From the NCBI RefSeq assembly GCF_002163835.1, contig NZ_CP019331.1, positions 3,359,573 through 3,423,572 of the forward strand: a stretch of DNA of 64,000 nucleotides, written 5' to 3'. Below the pieces are notes generated by a model. That model did no database searches. It was given only the letters and a program-made list of their open reading frames with translations, and was not told where the DNA came from. Position numbers and translations under genes: made by a program. Position 1 is the stretch's first letter; the number at the start of each line of letters is the position of its first letter. This document shows positions 19,728 to 29,596 of this stretch, in pieces. The stretch comes from Polaribacter sp. SA4-10. GTDB lineage: Bacteria; Bacteroidota; Bacteroidia; Flavobacteriales; Flavobacteriaceae.

Positions 19728-22471
19728 ATTTGTAAGTAAAACTGTCCTAAACCTTGGCAGTTATTATTTATTGTACTTATTATTTTGTAATATATTGGGA
19801 ATTTAATTCCTTCTGGAATAGTGTTAATATCAATTTTAGTAATATCATTTCTATAATTAGTTATGTCAATTTCGTTTAAAGAATTATTTCTGTCATCAAA
19901 ATTTTCAAAGAAAAACACTTCTGTATTTGTAGGCGGGTTTATTTTAGTTACAATTGCGGCTTTATCAAGATAAAAATTAGTAATGTTGTCTGTGTCATCA
20001 TTTGAACCTGGTGTGTTATTTCCATCAGTATCTAAAAAATCATCACAAACAGGTGTTTGAGTGTCATTATAATCATTGTCATTAGTTTGAGCAACATTTA
20101 ATTTTAATTCAACAATATCTCTAACACAATCTTGATTGGAAGTTACAATAACATACACAGATTGAGGTGTGTTTACTTTTACAGGATAAGAAGTTATATC
20201 TGTAATTTTATTTAAGCCAGCAGCATCTTCAAAATATTCGAAAGTAACATCAGCTGTTTCAGAGATGTTAATTTCTGCAGTAGTTAAATTTACTGTTGGA
20301 TTTGTGTTATTTACACTAACACATTGATCTAACTCTGCAGGATTTGATTTTATTACAGGTAAAGGGTCTACAATTAAATCTAAAGTTTTACCAGCATCAT
20401 AACAACCAAAGTTATCTTTGTTTTCTACTCTAATAAATACTGTTTGAGAGTTTGTTACAGAATGATTTGAATCTTTTGTAATTATTGTTGCAACATCATT
20501 AATTTCTGCACCATTTTGAGTTGTGTGATAACTAACATTATATTGAGTTGCTTCTAATGCTCCTAAAATTTCAGCATCTTTAGTGTTTAATAAAAATGTA
20601 TTTATTATTCCATCTGTATCGTTTGAACTTTCTAAATCGTCACAAGTTCTATAAGGTTCTGGTTGCACAGGAATTGGCAGCCCTGTAATAGCCAACTTAA
20701 ATTCTGTAATATCAAAACAAGCATTAGGTGCACTTTTATTCTGCACTCTTGCGTAAATTGTTTCTGAACTAAAGGCTGTTGTGTTTGTATAAGGGTTAGG
20801 TAAATCATTTGCATCGTCTCCAGAACTAGCATCGTCTATATTTAAAAAATATAAAACATCAAATTTAGAAACGTCTAAACCTGTTAAAATTATATCTTTT
20901 AATTTACCTGGAGTATCATCTTGTAAATCAAATGAATTAAAACCATCTCTGTCTAAATCACAAAAAATAATATCATCTGGTTTTGTAGCTGTTGCAGCAG
21001 CAAAAACGGCAACATTAAATGTTGCATTATATTCTATGTTATTTCCGCAATCGTCTTCTAAAGTAATTGTTAAATTGTAAATGCCTATATCAGTAGTGTC
21101 TATATCTGTAAATTTTAAACTAGATTCAGTTGCTGAAGAAGAAATTGTAGTTTCTGTAGTTCCATCATTAAAAGTCCAAGTGTATAATAGATTTATTCCT
21201 GAAATAGATGCTGGAGTTATAACCTTGTCTTGACCAATACAAAATTGTAAGTCTTGATTATTTACGACTGTATTTGTGTCTTCATCTTTTATTTCAATAG
21301 GTAATAAGAGAGAAGCGAGGAATGGTGGTAACCCTTGAGTAGTTCTTCCTGTGTTTAAATTAATTGCATCTTTAGTATATATTATATCGTCTCCAGATTT
21401 ATTTGGGTTTTCAATAACATCTAAAAAATTAGAACCTGGTATTGAAACATATATTTTGCCATTCGGACCTAATTGCAGTGCTCCTCTAAAACCAAATTTA
21501 TTTATAATTTCTGTTTTACTAGAAGCAACATCTGAGTTTTCTATATCAAATTGAAATATTTTAAAACTACCACTATAACTTGATACATAAAGTTTGTTAG
21601 ATTGTTGAGAAAAAGCCACCCCATAAGGAGCTTCCCCAGAAAACATTGGAATTAAAACTTGGGAAGAACTTTGGTTAATTTTACCAGAAATATTGTCAAA
21701 ATCAAACAAAACTAAACTACCATTTATATTATTGCTATTAGAAGCATTATAATCTGCAAATGCAATTTTTTTTCCATTAGGAGATACTTGTAGATACCCC
21801 CTTTTATCAGAAGCTGTAAAATTAACTTTACTAGTAACCACATTACTAACGTCAACTCCATTTTCGGTAATTTTGTAACTATAAAAAGTATCATTAACAA
21901 AGGATAAAACCCAATAAACATTACAATCATTACCTTTTACCGCAGTAACCTTTTCTGACCAACCAGAACTATTGTCTGTATTTGTAACTGGGTCTTTAGC
22001 TAAATTAACAGGTCCGTCAATGATTTCTCCTAAACTATTATTTTTAGACATATCAATAGTATAATAATTGAAACCAGGATTTGGGTTTATACCATTAGGA
22101 ACAAAGTCAGTACCAACAGTAAATAGATAATATATAGCTGTAGATCCTGGTTTAGGTATAATCATTCCTGATTGAGTACTTGAAGGGTTTCCTTGAAGAT
22201 TATTTGCCAAACTTCCATCAGAATAGGTCATCAATGTATGGTTTTTACTGAAAACTTTTATTCCATCAGAATAAAATAATAACTCTCCTGAAGGAGAAGA
22301 GAAAGAAGAGCATCCTTCTGTGGTATTTAGCTGCCCATTTGTTAAAGCTGTTGGTGGATTTGTACTAAAGTCTAAACCTGCATTTTCTCCAAAATACCAA
22401 AAGTTAGCTTCTTTTTGAGAAAATATATTTATTGTAAAAAAAAGGACTAAAAGTGGTAATATTTTTTTCAT
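18008..22471 (-). CDS. Large T9SS-secreted surface protein with beta-propeller-like N terminus, PKD domain and gliding-motility C-terminal domain
   Basis: A 1487-aa exported protein with signal peptide MKKILPLLVLFFTINIFSQ. The first ~380 residues (ANFWYFGENAGLDFSTNPPT and later FSPSGELLFYSDG-like blades) resemble beta-propeller modules of flavobacterial surface proteins. A PKD-like domain follows at about 395-490. From about 500 to 1215 it is a chain of ~100-aa modules, each with a 'CDD...DGI..F.L' start and a 'TIYVRV.N' end. The last ~90 residues (FPKFFTPNGDGKNDTWVIKG to PSDDYWFNIQLIPADTSKYP) are the gliding-motility-associated C-terminal domain (CHU_C), a type B T9SS sorting signal. Probable role: cell-surface adhesin. 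Residues ~915-1487 equal the end of the next gene. Confidence 0.92.
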   Translation of the reverse strand: MKKILPLLVLFFTINIFSQKEANFWYFGENAGLDFSTNPPTALTNGQLNTTEGCSSFSSPSGELLFYSDGIKVFSKNHTLMTYSDGSLANNLQGNPSSTQSGMIIPKPGSTAIYYLFTVGTDFVPNGINPNPGFNYYTIDMSKNNSLGEIIDGPVNLAKDPVTNTDNSSGWSEKVTAVKGNDCNVYWVLSFVNDTFYSYKITENGVDVSNVVTSKVNFTASDKRGYLQVSPNGKKIAFADYNASNSNNINGSLVLFDFDNISGKINQSSSQVLIPMFSGEAPYGVAFSQQSNKLYVSSYSGSFKIFQFDIENSDVASSKTEIINKFGFRGALQLGPNGKIYVSIPGSNFLDVIENPNKSGDDIIYTKDAINLNTGRTTQGLPPFLASLLLPIEIKDEDTNTVVNNQDLQFCIGQDKVITPASISGINLLYTWTFNDGTTETTISSSATESSLKFTDIDTTDIGIYNLTITLEDDCGNNIEYNATFNVAVFAAATATKPDDIIFCDLDRDGFNSFDLQDDTPGKLKDIILTGLDVSKFDVLYFLNIDDASSGDDANDLPNPYTNTTAFSSETIYARVQNKSAPNACFDITEFKLAITGLPIPVQPEPYRTCDDLESSNDTDGIINTFLLNTKDAEILGALEATQYNVSYHTTQNGAEINDVATIITKDSNHSVTNSQTVFIRVENKDNFGCYDAGKTLDLIVDPLPVIKSNPAELDQCVSVNNTNPTVNLTTAEINISETADVTFEYFEDAAGLNKITDITSYPVKVNTPQSVYVIVTSNQDCVRDIVELKLNVAQTNDNDYNDTQTPVCDDFLDTDGNNTPGSNDDTDNITNFYLDKAAIVTKINPPTNTEVFFFENFDDRNNSLNEIDITNYRNDITKIDINTIPEGIKFPIYYKIISTINNNCQGLGQFYLQINSVPIANPVSDLELCDNANDGNGTNGIVQNFNLENQTNTISADFSVTYHDSAANANSGNNALTSPYENTVKDSQTIYVRVTNTTTNCFTDHTTFNLVVNPIPIANFVQDLEICDDNSDGSARNGFSQSFDLESQSDAILGTQNKSLFTVTYHRDLNDAQNGISPLVSPFSNTKPDIQTIYVRVYNSNTTCANGISQFDVIVNSEPLFEPISNLSYCDDDLDDDDTNGIIQNIDLEGQIPSILGTTQDPDDFKVTFHENQDDAISGNTPLLSPYTNTNPTETIFVRIQNKATSCVNDDATFDVIVNPLPNFTVTTPQVICLNNLPLNISVENPSDIYTYQWKDLSGNIISTSDNVDITNGGNYTVTATTTNGTNCTKLETIVVDESNPATLNERFITIIDESNNIGSTNTISISIATTNNNLGLGDYQFAVRNDDNNERIPFIGFQKAPLFENLEGGIYTIIVNDKKGCSPDAELQISVIQFPKFFTPNGDGKNDTWVIKGANKTFYPNSSINIFNRFGKLMAQVPIDSQGWNGTFNGKTLPSDDYWFNIQLIPADTSKYPILKKGHFSLLRK

Positions 22472-22846
22472 TTAATAAAGTTTGAATAATAAACATCAAA
22501 TATATCTAAAAAGAATTAAAAATTTTATTTTTTAACAGACCTAAAAAGGTAAAGTAATTCTAATAAATATAAGATTACTTGTAACAAATAAGATTTATTA
22601 ACTTGATATGTTTTGTGTTATTTTTTTTTATTTTAAAATTTTTAATGAAATAGGTTGTCTAAAAAGTATTCAATTTTAAAAGATACAAAAAACGATGTCT
22701 GTAGATTTAAATTAAGAAAGAGGTTGACGACACCCAAAATCTAAATTAGCAGAAGAAAATAATTCTGAGTCTCGTCAAAAAAAGATAGAATGATATTTTT
22801 AGATGCTATTAAAGGTTTAACTTTATGTAGCCTTTTAAGAATTTAA
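22472..22846. other. Spacer between the two T9SS genes with an upstream element shared by both
   Basis: No gene seen. The segment at about 22590-22700 (around ACAAATAAGATTTATTAAC and TACAAAAAACGATGTCTG) is recognisably similar to about 28360-28490 upstream of the second T9SS gene (ACAAATAAGGTTTAATAGC, TACAAAAAAATGATGTCTG). Both genes therefore share a diverged 5' flank as well as the near-identical 3' part. Confidence 0.5.
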
Positions 22847-24577
22847 AAAAGTAATATTTATTTTCTCAAAAGAGAGAAATGTCCTTTTTTAAGTATTGGA
22901 TATTTACTAGTATCTGCAGGAATTAATTGAATATTAAACCAATAGTCATCAGAAGGAAGTGTTTTTCCGTTAAAAGTTCCGTTCCAACCTTGGCTATCAA
23001 TTGGTACTTGAGCCATCAACTTTCCAAACCTATTAAAGATGTTAATGCTACTATTAGGGTAAAATGTTTTGTTAGCTCCTTTAATTACCCAAGTATCATT
23101 CTTTCCATCACCATTTGGCGTAAAGAATTTTGGAAACTGAATTACAGATATTTGTAATTCCGCATCAGGAGAACAACCCTTTTTATCATTTACAATAATG
23201 GTATAAATTCCACCTTCTAAGTTCTCAAAAAGGGGGGCTTTTTGAAAACCAATAAAAGGGATTCTTTCATTGTTATCATCATTTCTTACTGCAAATTGAT
23301 AATCTCCAAGACCTAAATTGTTGTTTGTTGTAGCTATACTTATAGAAATAGTATTAGTACTACCAATATTATTAGATTCATCAATAATAGTAATAAAACG
23401 TTCATTTAAAGTTGCAGGATTGGATTCGTCTACAACAATGGTTTCTAATTTTGTACAATTTGTACCATTTGTGGTCGTTGCAGTAACTGTGTAATTTCCT
23501 CCATTAGTAATGTCTACATTATCACTTGTACTTATAATATTTCCACTTAAATCTTTCCATTGATAAGTGTAAATATCGCTTGGGTTTTCTACAGAAATAT
23601 TTAAAGGTAAATTATTTAAACAGATTACTTGTGGAGTAGTAACTGTAAAATTTGGAAGTGGATTTACAATAACATCAAAAGTAGCGTCATCATTTACACA
23701 AGAAGTTGCTTTGTTTTGAATTCTTACAAAAATTGTTTCTGTAGGGTTTGTATTTGTATAAGGTGATAAAAGAGGTGTGTTTCCAGAAATTGCATCATCT
23801 TGATTTTCATGAAAAGTAACCTTAAAATCATCAGGATCTTGAGTTGTTCCAAGAATACTAGGAATTTGCCCCTCTAAATCTATGTTTTGAATAATTCCAT
23901 TTGTATCATCATCGTCTAAATCATCATCACAATAAGAAAGATTAGAAATAGGTTCAAAAAGAGGTTCTGAATTTACAATAACATCAAATTGTGAAATTCC
24001 ATTTGCACACGTTGTATTTGAATTATAGACACGAACATAAATGGTTTGTATATCTGGTTTTGTGTTGCTAAAAGGAGATACTAAAGGGCTTATCCCATTT
24101 TGAGCATCATTTAAATCACGATGATAAGTAACCGTAAATAGGCTTTTGTTTTGAGTTCCTAAAATAGCATCTGATTGAGATTCTAAATCAAAAGATTGGG
24201 AAAACCCATTTCTTGCAGAACCATCAGAATTATCATCACAAATTTCTAAATCTTGAACAAAATTAGCAATTGGTATAGGGTTTACTACCAAATTAAATGT
24301 TGTGTGATCTGTAAAACAATTTGTAGTCGTATTGGTAACTCTTACATAAATAGTTTGAGAATCTTTAACAGTATTTTCATAAGGGGAAGTAAGTGCATTG
24401 TTACCTGAGTTTGCATTTGCTGCAGAATCATGATATGTTACAGAAAAATCTGCACTAATTGTATTCGTTTGATTTTCTAAATTAAAATTTTGTACAATTC
24501 CGTTAGTTCCATTACCATCATTTGCATTATCACATAATTCTAAATCTGATACAGGATTTGCAATAGGAACCGAGTTT
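22847..24577. repeat. Copy 2 of the 1731-bp near-identical direct duplication
   Basis: Same sequence as 17997-19727 apart from the two synonymous sites (22918 and 24286). It encodes the last 573 residues of the 1810-aa protein. Confidence 0.97.
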
Positions 24578-27500
24578 GTTTTTAAAGATAGTTCACCAGT
24601 TCCATTACAATTGTTATTGTTTTTATTAGTGATTTTAAAATAAATAGTTTGTCTCGTAATATTAGATGGGTAACCAATATTTCTGTAGTTAGAAATATCT
24701 GTTATCTTATTGATAACTGCAGTTCTGTCTTCTGTTGTTTCAAAATAACTAATCTCTAAATCTGGTTGTAAAGCAAGAGGGAAAAAGGCTAGTATTTCAT
24801 TATTTGCATTACTAAAATCGAAATTTGTAATGCCATCTGTATCATTATTTAAAGGTCCATTAGTACCGTCTTCTTGAAGAAAATCATCGCAAACCTCAGG
24901 GAATTCTTCATTATAATCAACATCTGCTGCTGCTTCAACCTCTAAGTTTATTTTAGAAATTGTATAACAGCCTTCAGATGAAATTGTTCTTGCCCAAGCT
25001 TCACCATTTTGATTTACAGGGTATCTTAGTTTATCATTAACTTCAGGTGTTCCTGCAATTGCATTTGCTTCTGTTTCAAAATACTCAAAAGTTTCATTTT
25101 GATTATTAGTAGAAATACTAATTTCTGCTTCAGTAAGATTTACTGTAGAGATTCTATCTAAATCATCATCACATTGCAATAAATCTACATTTGTTACAAC
25201 TGGAGCAGGATTTGCATTTAATGTAATAGCATTTGAAGTATCGCCACAGCCGTTTCCTATTCTATTTAAAAGGACTCTGAACTGATAGTTGTTATAAGAT
25301 AATAGCACATTTGTTATTTGTAAAGTGTTTGAAGTTGTACCATTATAAGTAGTATTATCTGTGATGTTATTCCACGTTGAACTATCAGTAGAAACTTGCC
25401 ATTGAAAAGAATCTGCTGTAGCATCTATTGTAATATTATCTGTAGTACCTTCACAAAAAATAACATCTTCAAAAGGTGTGTTTAATAGAATAGGTGCACT
25501 TGTTGTGTAATTTATATTTGGGTTTGTATACCCATCAGTCGTATTAATTACTTTTCCATTTTCATCAATTTCAATGGGTAAATTTCCTAAAAACCCATCA
25601 TTATTTTGATCTGTAAAACCTGCTTCTATAACATCATTACAATCATCATCATCTGCATCTGGTTCTACAAAATTGAAATCATTATCATTATCTGTATTTG
25701 CAACTTTATAGTTTATAGAAAGTGCTTTTGCATCGGGTACTGTTTCTAAATTATCTGCCAAGCCATTTATACCTGCCGAAGAATTAGCATTGTCTACCAA
25801 ACCATCAAAATCTGTATCTAAGTTATGACCAGCTTCTGTAGCATCAAAAATACCATCGTTATCAGAATCTAAATCTAGGTAGTTCAATATTCCATCAGAA
25901 TCAGTATCAATTGCTGATTCATAGAAATCTGGAATTCCATCATTATCTGAGTCTAGATCAAACATATTTTCAATACCATCTCCATCAGAATTTAAAGAAA
26001 AACAAGTTAATTGAATGTTTCCATTAAAAGTTGAGGTTGTTGAAATACCTGTAGATTGATGTTTAAAATCAATGTGATCTACTTGATTTGCAATAAACTG
26101 AAATGTACTTGCAGCACCTGTAGTATTTGCTTTGTATTTAAACCATATTTCTGCTGCTGAAATACTTGTAATACCAGCTTCAAATTCTTGGTCTATGTCA
26201 AAACTAGTGTTTACTAATAGTTGATCATCAGTATCTAAAAGTGTAATATTTTTGTTGTTTGGACCAATTTTTATAATGAAATATTCACCATCTGTAATTG
26301 TATGATCTACATTTTTATTTTGGGTGAATTTAAAATTTACATTTTGAGTAAATTTTAGTTCATACTTTAGTTTAGTACCTGTTGCAGGATTAATGACTGA
26401 TTCAAAATTACCAGTATTATCACCAGAAAAAGTATTGCTAATTTCATTTTCTGTATAAATACTTGTTGTTGAGTTGTTTGTTGAGCTATCTTGAAAAACG
26501 ATACTAGGATTATTAATATTTGCAATATTTAAAGTAGCATTTCCAATTGACTCATCACAATTTAGAATTCCATCATTATCAATATCACTATCTAAATTAT
26601 CAATAATTGTATCTCCATCATAATCATCAGGACAAATACTTACAGGAACTTCTGTCGATTTAAAAGTAGTTCCAGAACATATTATTTTTCCAACAAGTTG
26701 ATATTTTCCTGGGTTTGTAGGAGTAAAAGTTGAGTTTGTATTTCCAGTGGAAATAAAACCACCACCAGTTTCATCATCAAAAAACCATTCAAATTCATCA
26801 AAAAGTTCTGTATTTGCAGCTTCTAAAGTTAAGTTTGGAATACAATTTCCTAATGTAGAAACTGTTGCGTCAAAATTAATTTCAGGAGATGAAGGGAATC
26901 CTGAATAAAAACTACCAGAACTTGCTGCACCATTTTGATTAAAGTACGCGCAATATAATTCGTCACTACTTTCAATAGAAATATCACCAGTTAAATTAGT
27001 TACTTTATAGGTTACATATTCTGTATTTCCATCAACATTAAAAGGGCCTGAAGTGGTGAAATTTGATATTGGTTGAGAATTAATATTTACTGTAGCGCCT
27101 TTGTTTGTTACAATTGTAATACCTCCTGTAAATTCAACATTTCCAATGTTTTCTATAGTAGGTATATTATCTACTTTCCCTCTGTTTTCACAACTTAAAG
27201 GAGGAACAAAAAATAAACCTTGATTTGCTTCACTTGTATTTGCTCCAATTCCTTGATATGCAAAAACGGGCTTAGAAGTTTCTACATAGAGATTTCCATT
27301 TGCATTGTATTCATTCCCTTCAATTAAATGATATTCTCCTTTATCTATAGTTGCAATTACGCCGTTTCCATTAATATTTATTGTGGTATTGTTTTTATGT
27401 GCAACAATTAAAACGTTTTCCCAACCATTAGAACCATCACCTTTTACAAAAATATATTCAGCCCCAGCCTTGTTTATTACAGTTACTTTATCAATACCTA

Positions 27501-28290
27501 CAATTTGATCGATTCCATAATCTCTTCCTCCACCACTATGAAAACTTCCATTAGCAGAACCTACATTTGTAACAATATCTTTATTTGAAGTGATTAAAGT
27601 ACCAATTAATCCGTCTCTATTTACTATATTCTCAGCTGCATTTGTAGCAACAACATAACTTTCACCTTCATTTAGAAGGATATTTGAAATTGGTAAAGTT
27701 CCAGAATAATTCTTTATTAAAATTCCTGTAGGTAAATCTTCAAAATTTACGAGGGTATTATTTTCTGTAGCCATTACAGATATAAAGTTCAGGTAATTGT
27801 CTTGCGGGTTTTCATTTGTAAACATTCCTGCTCTAAATGTTGTGCCTAAAGCAGATGCCCCTTTACTTACTAAAGCTCCAGCTTGCGCTCCACCGCCAGC
27901 TAAAACACGTATAGAAACATAAATAGCATCATCAGCTTCAATAATATACCCTTTATTAGTATGAACAACACTTGTTTGTCTAGAATCTACAAAAAGCTGA
28001 CTATCACCATTTCCAATAAAAATTTCTTCAGGTGAAGTACTAGAAACAAAGCCTGTAATATCGCCACCAGTTAAACCTATTTGTTTAATTGTATAGCTAA
28101 CACTTTTGTTACTTGGTGTAGAAATATAAAAATATTGATTTTCAGGATTCGCGTTACCATTTTCTGCATATGTTAAAGGTGGTATAAAATGCTTTTTACT
28201 TAATTGAGCTTGAACATTGTTAACACATATTAAACTACTTATAGTAATAAGTAAGACTGATAATTTAGATTTTAACATGGCGTATTTCAA
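22858..28290 (-). CDS. Large T9SS-secreted surface protein with IgGFc-binding-like N terminus, calcium-binding repeats and gliding-motility C-terminal domain
   Basis: An 1810-aa exported protein with a signal sequence (LLITISSLICVNNVQAQ). Residues ~30-480 resemble the IgGFc-binding / VWD-associated domain of Bacteroidetes surface proteins (FYISTPSNKSVSYTI, GSFHSGGGRDYGIDQI). Asp-rich thrombospondin type-3-like calcium repeats follow (LDSDIDNDGILNC, then DSDNDGIPDFYE and DSDNDGIFDATEAG; about 565-580 and 790-850). Then come ~100-aa 'CDD..DGI..F' modules and a CHU_C type B T9SS sorting domain. The last 573 residues are identical to those of the neighbouring 1487-aa protein, which includes three tandem modules, an Ig-like segment and the sorting domain. 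Probable large adhesin. Confidence 0.92.
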   Translation of the reverse strand: MKYAMLKSKLSVLLITISSLICVNNVQAQLSKKHFIPPLTYAENGNANPENQYFYISTPSNKSVSYTIKQIGLTGGDITGFVSSTSPEEIFIGNGDSQLFVDSRQTSVVHTNKGYIIEADDAIYVSIRVLAGGGAQAGALVSKGASALGTTFRAGMFTNENPQDNYLNFISVMATENNTLVNFEDLPTGILIKNYSGTLPISNILLNEGESYVVATNAAENIVNRDGLIGTLITSNKDIVTNVGSANGSFHSGGGRDYGIDQIVGIDKVTVINKAGAEYIFVKGDGSNGWENVLIVAHKNNTTININGNGVIATIDKGEYHLIEGNEYNANGNLYVETSKPVFAYQGIGANTSEANQGLFFVPPLSCENRGKVDNIPTIENIGNVEFTGGITIVTNKGATVNINSQPISNFTTSGPFNVDGNTEYVTYKVTNLTGDISIESSDELYCAYFNQNGAASSGSFYSGFPSSPEINFDATVSTLGNCIPNLTLEAANTELFDEFEWFFDDETGGGFISTGNTNSTFTPTNPGKYQLVGKIICSGTTFKSTEVPVSICPDDYDGDTIIDNLDSDIDNDGILNCDESIGNATLNIANINNPSIVFQDSSTNNSTTSIYTENEISNTFSGDNTGNFESVINPATGTKLKYELKFTQNVNFKFTQNKNVDHTITDGEYFIIKIGPNNKNITLLDTDDQLLVNTSFDIDQEFEAGITSISAAEIWFKYKANTTGAASTFQFIANQVDHIDFKHQSTGISTTSTFNGNIQLTCFSLNSDGDGIENMFDLDSDNDGIPDFYESAIDTDSDGILNYLDLDSDNDGIFDATEAGHNLDTDFDGLVDNANSSAGINGLADNLETVPDAKALSINYKVANTDNDNDFNFVEPDADDDDCNDVIEAGFTDQNNDGFLGNLPIEIDENGKVINTTDGYTNPNINYTTSAPILLNTPFEDVIFCEGTTDNITIDATADSFQWQVSTDSSTWNNITDNTTYNGTTSNTLQITNVLLSYNNYQFRVLLNRIGNGCGDTSNAITLNANPAPVVTNVDLLQCDDDLDRISTVNLTEAEISISTNNQNETFEYFETEANAIAGTPEVNDKLRYPVNQNGEAWARTISSEGCYTISKINLEVEAAADVDYNEEFPEVCDDFLQEDGTNGPLNNDTDGITNFDFSNANNEILAFFPLALQPDLEISYFETTEDRTAVINKITDISNYRNIGYPSNITRQTIYFKITNKNNNNCNGTGELSLKTNSVPIANPVSDLELCDNANDGNGTNGIVQNFNLENQTNTISADFSVTYHDSAANANSGNNALTSPYENTVKDSQTIYVRVTNTTTNCFTDHTTFNLVVNPIPIANFVQDLEICDDNSDGSARNGFSQSFDLESQSDAILGTQNKSLFTVTYHRDLNDAQNGISPLVSPFSNTKPDIQTIYVRVYNSNTTCANGISQFDVIVNSEPLFEPISNLSYCDDDLDDDDTNGIIQNIDLEGQIPSILGTTQDPDDFKVTFHENQDDAISGNTPLLSPYTNTNPTETIFVRIQNKATSCVNDDATFDVIVNPLPNFTVTTPQVICLNNLPLNISVENPSDIYTYQWKDLSGNIISTSDNVDITNGGNYTVTATTTNGTNCTKLETIVVDESNPATLNERFITIIDESNNIGSTNTISISIATTNNNLGLGDYQFAVRNDDNNERIPFIGFQKAPLFENLEGGIYTIIVNDKKGCSPDAELQISVIQFPKFFTPNGDGKNDTWVIKGANKTFYPNSSINIFNRFGKLMAQVPIDSQGWNGTFNGKTLPSDDYWFNIQLIPADTSKYPILKKGHFSLLRK

Positions 28291-28593
28291 AAACAGAATT
28301 ATTTTGTTAAAAATAGTAAGAAATTCATGAAAAATATAAAAAAACAGTAGACTTCTTTTAACAAATAAGGTTTAATAGCTACATATATTTAAAGTTAATG
28401 TTGTTTTATTTCAAGATTTTTAACGAAATTGCTTGTCTCAAAAATTGGTCAACTTTTTAAAAAAAAAATACAAAAAAATGATGTCTGATGATTTTAATTT
28501 ACTCGAAACTAAATGCTGATGAAAACACTAAAAAAGTAGCTGTAAGAGTAAATCAATTAAATATAGATTCAGAAGCAAAAAATACATTTGATA
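28291..28593. other. Spacer upstream of T9SS gene 2 and nudK; contains a short open coding remnant
   Basis: The left part matches the flank of the other T9SS gene (see 22472-22846). On the plus strand at about 28514-28606 an open frame reads NADENTKKVAVRVNQLNID and ends in NTFDNEQ at a TAA that overlaps the start of nudK. It has no start codon and looks like the tail of a lost gene. Confidence 0.35.
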
Positions 28594-29178
28594 ATGAGCA
28601 ATAATAGAATAAAGAATATTAAAAAGACGTTACTGTCTAATAATTATTATACCCTTAATAAGTTGAATTTTGATTATCAAATGCCAGATGGAAGTTGGGT
28701 AAATCAAATGAGAGAAGTTTATGAACGTGGTCATGGAGCTGGAATTTTGTTATATAATAGCACTAAAAAGACAGTTATTCTAATTAAACAATTTAGAATG
28801 CCAACGTATTTACACGATAATAAAGATGGATTTTTAATTGAAATTGCAGCGGGTTTATTAGATACAGATAATCCTGAGCAATGTATTATAAGAGAAACTT
28901 TAGAAGAAACAGGTATTCAACTTAAAACGGTAAAAAAAGTCTATGAAGGATATTCATCTCCAGGTGTTTTAACTGAGAAAATGCACTTTTTTGTTGGTGA
29001 ATATACAGATGATATGAAAGTTTCTGAAGGTGGAGGTTTAGCAAGTGAAACTGAAGATATAGAAGTATTAGAAATTCCGTTTACAGAAGCAATTAGAATG
29101 TTAGAAAACGGAGAAATTATAGATACAAGAACCATTGTTTTGTTGCAATATGCTCAAATACATAAGTTAGTAGAATAA
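28594..29178 (+). CDS. nudK: GDP-mannose pyrophosphatase-like Nudix hydrolase (NudK type)
   Basis: A 194-aa Nudix hydrolase. The Nudix box here is GLLDTDNPEQCIIRETLEETG, with the two-residue-longer spacing between Gly and Glu that is characteristic of NudK/ADP-sugar pyrophosphatases. GHGAGILLYN precedes it and SSPGVLTEKMHFFVGEY follows, both typical of NudK, which hydrolyses GDP-mannose to mannose-1-P and GMP. The ATG at 28594 is preferred to an in-frame TTG two codons earlier. It stands alone, divergent from the T9SS gene. Confidence 0.87.
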   Translation: MSNNRIKNIKKTLLSNNYYTLNKLNFDYQMPDGSWVNQMREVYERGHGAGILLYNSTKKTVILIKQFRMPTYLHDNKDGFLIEIAAGLLDTDNPEQCIIRETLEETGIQLKTVKKVYEGYSSPGVLTEKMHFFVGEYTDDMKVSEGGGLASETEDIEVLEIPFTEAIRMLENGEIIDTRTIVLLQYAQIHKLVE

Positions 29179-29299
29179 AATCACGGTCATTCCTGTTTTC
29201 GGAGTAATGACAAATGAAGCATAGAGAATTAGTGAATTCGCTAATGTTTATTTCGAAAAAGAACTTCCTATTGTAGAGAACAGTCAAATCATTTTAGAC

Positions 29300-29473
29300 G
29301 CTATTTCACGCTTTCCACTATATCTTTTTTATGCTGCATTTAGTTCAGCATCTCTTCTATTAAAACGAATAGCATATTAGCAAAAGACACTATAATAAGT
29401 TCAATAAAAAAAAGGATGTCATTTCAATCGTGGCTAAACCTGTTTGCTAACTTTTTAGAGAACACAAAAGCTA
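29300..29473. repeat. Dispersed intergenic repeat, copy 1
   Basis: Three blocks in order match 63499-63625: GCTATTTC...GCTTTCCACT, a hairpin TGCTGCATTTAGTTCAGCA (29332-29350) followed by TCTC, and CAATCGTGGCTAAACCTG to AGAGAACACAAAAGCT (29426-29473). It lies in a 418-bp gap without genes. From memory this resembles a very abundant intergenic repeat of flavobacterial genomes (on the other strand, 'tagcccXgattgaag ... ggaaatagc'). Confidence 0.65.
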
Positions 29474-29541
29474 TTTTTTTATGTTTCTATTAAGTGTTGT
29501 TTTTAAAAACAAATCAAAATACTTCCTTGGATTTATTTTCC

Positions 29542-29579
29542 TTGGTAAATAGTTTTTAATTTCATAACTTTGTCATGAA
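29542..29579 (+). promoter_or_regulatory. Promoter of doxX-osmC with overlapping inverted repeat
   Basis: TTG (29542-29544), a 20-bp spacer and TAACTTTG (29565-29572) match the Bacteroidetes promoter consensus, 24 bp before the doxX ATG. An inverted repeat TTCAT-N9-ATGAA (29561-29579) brackets the -7 box and would be well placed as a repressor operator, for instance for the MarR protein encoded 1.7 kb downstream. Confidence 0.55.
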
Positions 29580-29596
29580 TTTAAAATTTATTCAAC

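Noticed and set aside
17997..24577. Composite transposon or integrated element explaining the duplication
   Set aside because: No transposase, terminal inverted repeats or target-site duplications were seen at the block edges; homologous recombination or conversion explains it better.
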